A stretch of DNA of 64,000 bases from an uncultured Cocleimonas sp. (GTDB lineage: Bacteria; Pseudomonadota; Gammaproteobacteria; Thiotrichales; Thiotrichaceae): NCBI RefSeq assembly GCF_947495625.1, contig NZ_CANLZW010000013.1, forward strand, positions 1-64,000. Direction: 5' to 3'. The position numbers and the translations under genes were made by a program. Numbering within the stretch: position 1 is the first letter of the stretch; each line of letters opens with the position of its first letter. This document shows, in pieces, positions 62,811-64,000 of the stretch. The notes under the pieces are model-generated. The model saw nothing but the letters and a program-made list of their open reading frames with translations. It ran no database searches and had not been told where the DNA came from.

Positions 62811-64000
62811 ATGGACAATAACAACCTTGACAAAGTAACCCAGAATTTTCTGACTGCCATGACCACAGAAACCCAAAAATTAATGGAGATGTTCGGTGGC
62901 AAGGTCAGCTCCGGTGACGATGACTGGGGTAAACTCAACGAGACCTGGGCCCAGATGTTTAAACTCCCGCAGACCCCAGATGAAGTGATGAAGACCATCA
63001 GCGACTACCAGAAAAACCAGTTAGAATTCTGGTCGGGATTAATGGGTATTTCCACTGAGGAAGACACCAAGCCCGCCCGAGGAGACCGCCGTTTTCAATC
63101 CGAGGAGTGGAGTAAAAATCCAGTTTTCAACTACATCAAAGAGTCCTATTTGATGACCTCGCAGATGATTCAGAAAACCGCCCAGAACGCCAATCTGGAT
63201 CCGCAGAAGCAGAAGAAGCTGGAGTTTTACACCCAGCAGTACATTGATGCCCTTTCCCCCAGTAACTTCTTCGCCACTAACCCAGAAGCAATCCAGAATG
63301 CTATCGACACCAAGGGTCAGAGCCTGATGGACGGGATGCAGAACCTAAAGAAAGATATGGATAAGGGCCGCATCAGCATGACCGATGAAACGGCTTTCAC
63401 TCTCGGCGAAAACATAGCCACCACCGAAGGCTCTGTGATCTTCCAGAACGAACTGATGCAATTGATCCAGTACAGCCCGGCTACGGACACCGTCGCCGAA
63501 CGGCCGATACTGATTATTCCGCCGTGCATCAACAAGTTTTATATTCTCGATCTGCAGCCCCATAACTCCTTCGTCAAATACGCCGTCGACCAGGGTAACA
63601 CGGTATTCCTGATATCCTGGGTTAACGCCACCCCAGAGCAGCGCCACCTGTCCTGGGATAACTACGTGGAAAGCGGTGTATTGAAGGCCCTGGAAGTTGT
63701 CAAAGCGGTTAGCAGCAGCAAGCGCGTCAACTGCGTGTCCTGGTGCGTGGGCGGCACCATCACCGCTAGTGCCTTGGCAGTTTTGGCCGCGCGCAAAGAC
63801 AATACAGTCAGCTCCGCTACTTTTCTTACTACGCTCACTGACTTTGAAGATCCTGGCGAAATTGAGGTATTCCTGGACGACCCGGATACAGTCCTGGGTG
63901 ACGTCGAGGCCGCCGGCGTACTGGACGGTAAAAACCTCGCCACTGTCTTCAACATGCTGCGCTCCAATGACCTGATCTGGTCTAATGTGGTCAATAGCTA
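62811..64000 (+). CDS. phaC: Poly(3-hydroxyalkanoate) synthase PhaC, 5' part (cut by window edge)
   Basis: The first 396 residues of a class I-like PHA synthase, which polymerises hydroxyacyl-CoA into storage polyester granules. The N-terminal domain has DALSPSNFFATNPEAI and LIQYSPAT; the alpha/beta-hydrolase core has ILIIPPCINKFYILDL and VFLISWVNA. The catalytic cysteine is Cys312, but the lipase-like box reads S-W-C-V-G-G instead of the usual G-x-C-x-G-G: the first glycine is serine. No other PHA gene is visible. Codon use and GC content are clearly higher than in the rest of the window. Confidence 0.93.
   Translation, partial: MDNNNLDKVTQNFLTAMTTETQKLMEMFGGKVSSGDDDWGKLNETWAQMFKLPQTPDEVMKTISDYQKNQLEFWSGLMGISTEEDTKPARGDRRFQSEEWSKNPVFNYIKESYLMTSQMIQKTAQNANLDPQKQKKLEFYTQQYIDALSPSNFFATNPEAIQNAIDTKGQSLMDGMQNLKKDMDKGRISMTDETAFTLGENIATTEGSVIFQNELMQLIQYSPATDTVAERPILIIPPCINKFYILDLQPHNSFVKYAVDQGNTVFLISWVNATPEQRHLSWDNYVESGVLKALEVVKAVSSSKRVNCVSWCVGGTITASALAVLAARKDNTVSSATFLTTLTDFEDPGEIEVFLDDPDTVLGDVEAAGVLDGKNLATVFNMLRSNDLIWSNVVNS

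Overview
The window is AT-rich gammaproteobacterial chromosome. It carries mnmG-rsmG, TPP-riboswitch thiamine uptake genes, a NavBac-type sodium channel, a TonB receptor, YgiQ, paired DUF2339/DUF3999 and DUF1501/DUF1800 genes, and GlyGly-CTERM- and IPTL-CTERM-like sorting tails. I do not place it below class. No rRNA, tRNA or CRISPR array was recognised. The left edge holds the tail of an IS110-type transposase. The right edge cuts a PHA synthase gene that is clearly more GC-rich than everything before it.

Layout. 0-9 kb: mnmG-rsmG-metallohydrolase operon, then a kinase-like gene, a PQQ-type sugar dehydrogenase, a YidD-like protein, a voltage-gated sodium channel and a VC0807-type membrane protein. 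9-16 kb: two thiamine modules, each behind its own TPP riboswitch: TonB receptor / thiamine-binding protein / PnuT, and thiBPQ. 16-21 kb: thioredoxin-like protein, HAD phosphatase, a two-gene MotA-like/coiled-coil MotB-like complex, glyoxalase-like protein and nitronate monooxygenase. 21.8-23.1 kb is gene-free and contains a DnaA-box cluster. It is also where predominant gene direction switches from leftward to rightward, so it is a candidate replication origin. 23-29 kb: CAP-domain lipoprotein, two transporters, a solute-binding protein, YgiQ. 29-36 kb: the Anbu proteasome-like protease facing an ATP-grasp / alpha-E / transglutaminase-DUF2126 operon, a predicted peptide-synthesis and tagging system. 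37-41.5 kb: DUF2339-DUF3999 pair. 42-52 kb: a complete guanidine uptake and degradation operon (ABC transporter, two DUF1989 proteins, biotin-dependent carboxylase, allophanate hydrolase). It has a guanidine-I riboswitch at its head and what looks like a guanidine-II (mini-ykkC) riboswitch inside it, just before the carboxylase. 53-62.5 kb: envelope genes (acyltransferase plus separate SGNH protein, DUF1501/DUF1800, VIT-VWA protein, glycine-rich IPTL-CTERM protein whose N-terminus looks like a reverse-transcriptase remnant).

The most unusual feature is a dispersed small repeat, called here the G6 element (core AAAGTAGGGGGGTGAC), with about 15 copies. Most sit at the 3' ends of genes. Short copies are about 30 bp; long copies of about 85 bp add a hairpin whose pairing is kept by compensating changes. 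Three copies lie in frame inside protein genes, one of them supplying part of a Tat signal peptide. I know of no named family that matches it.
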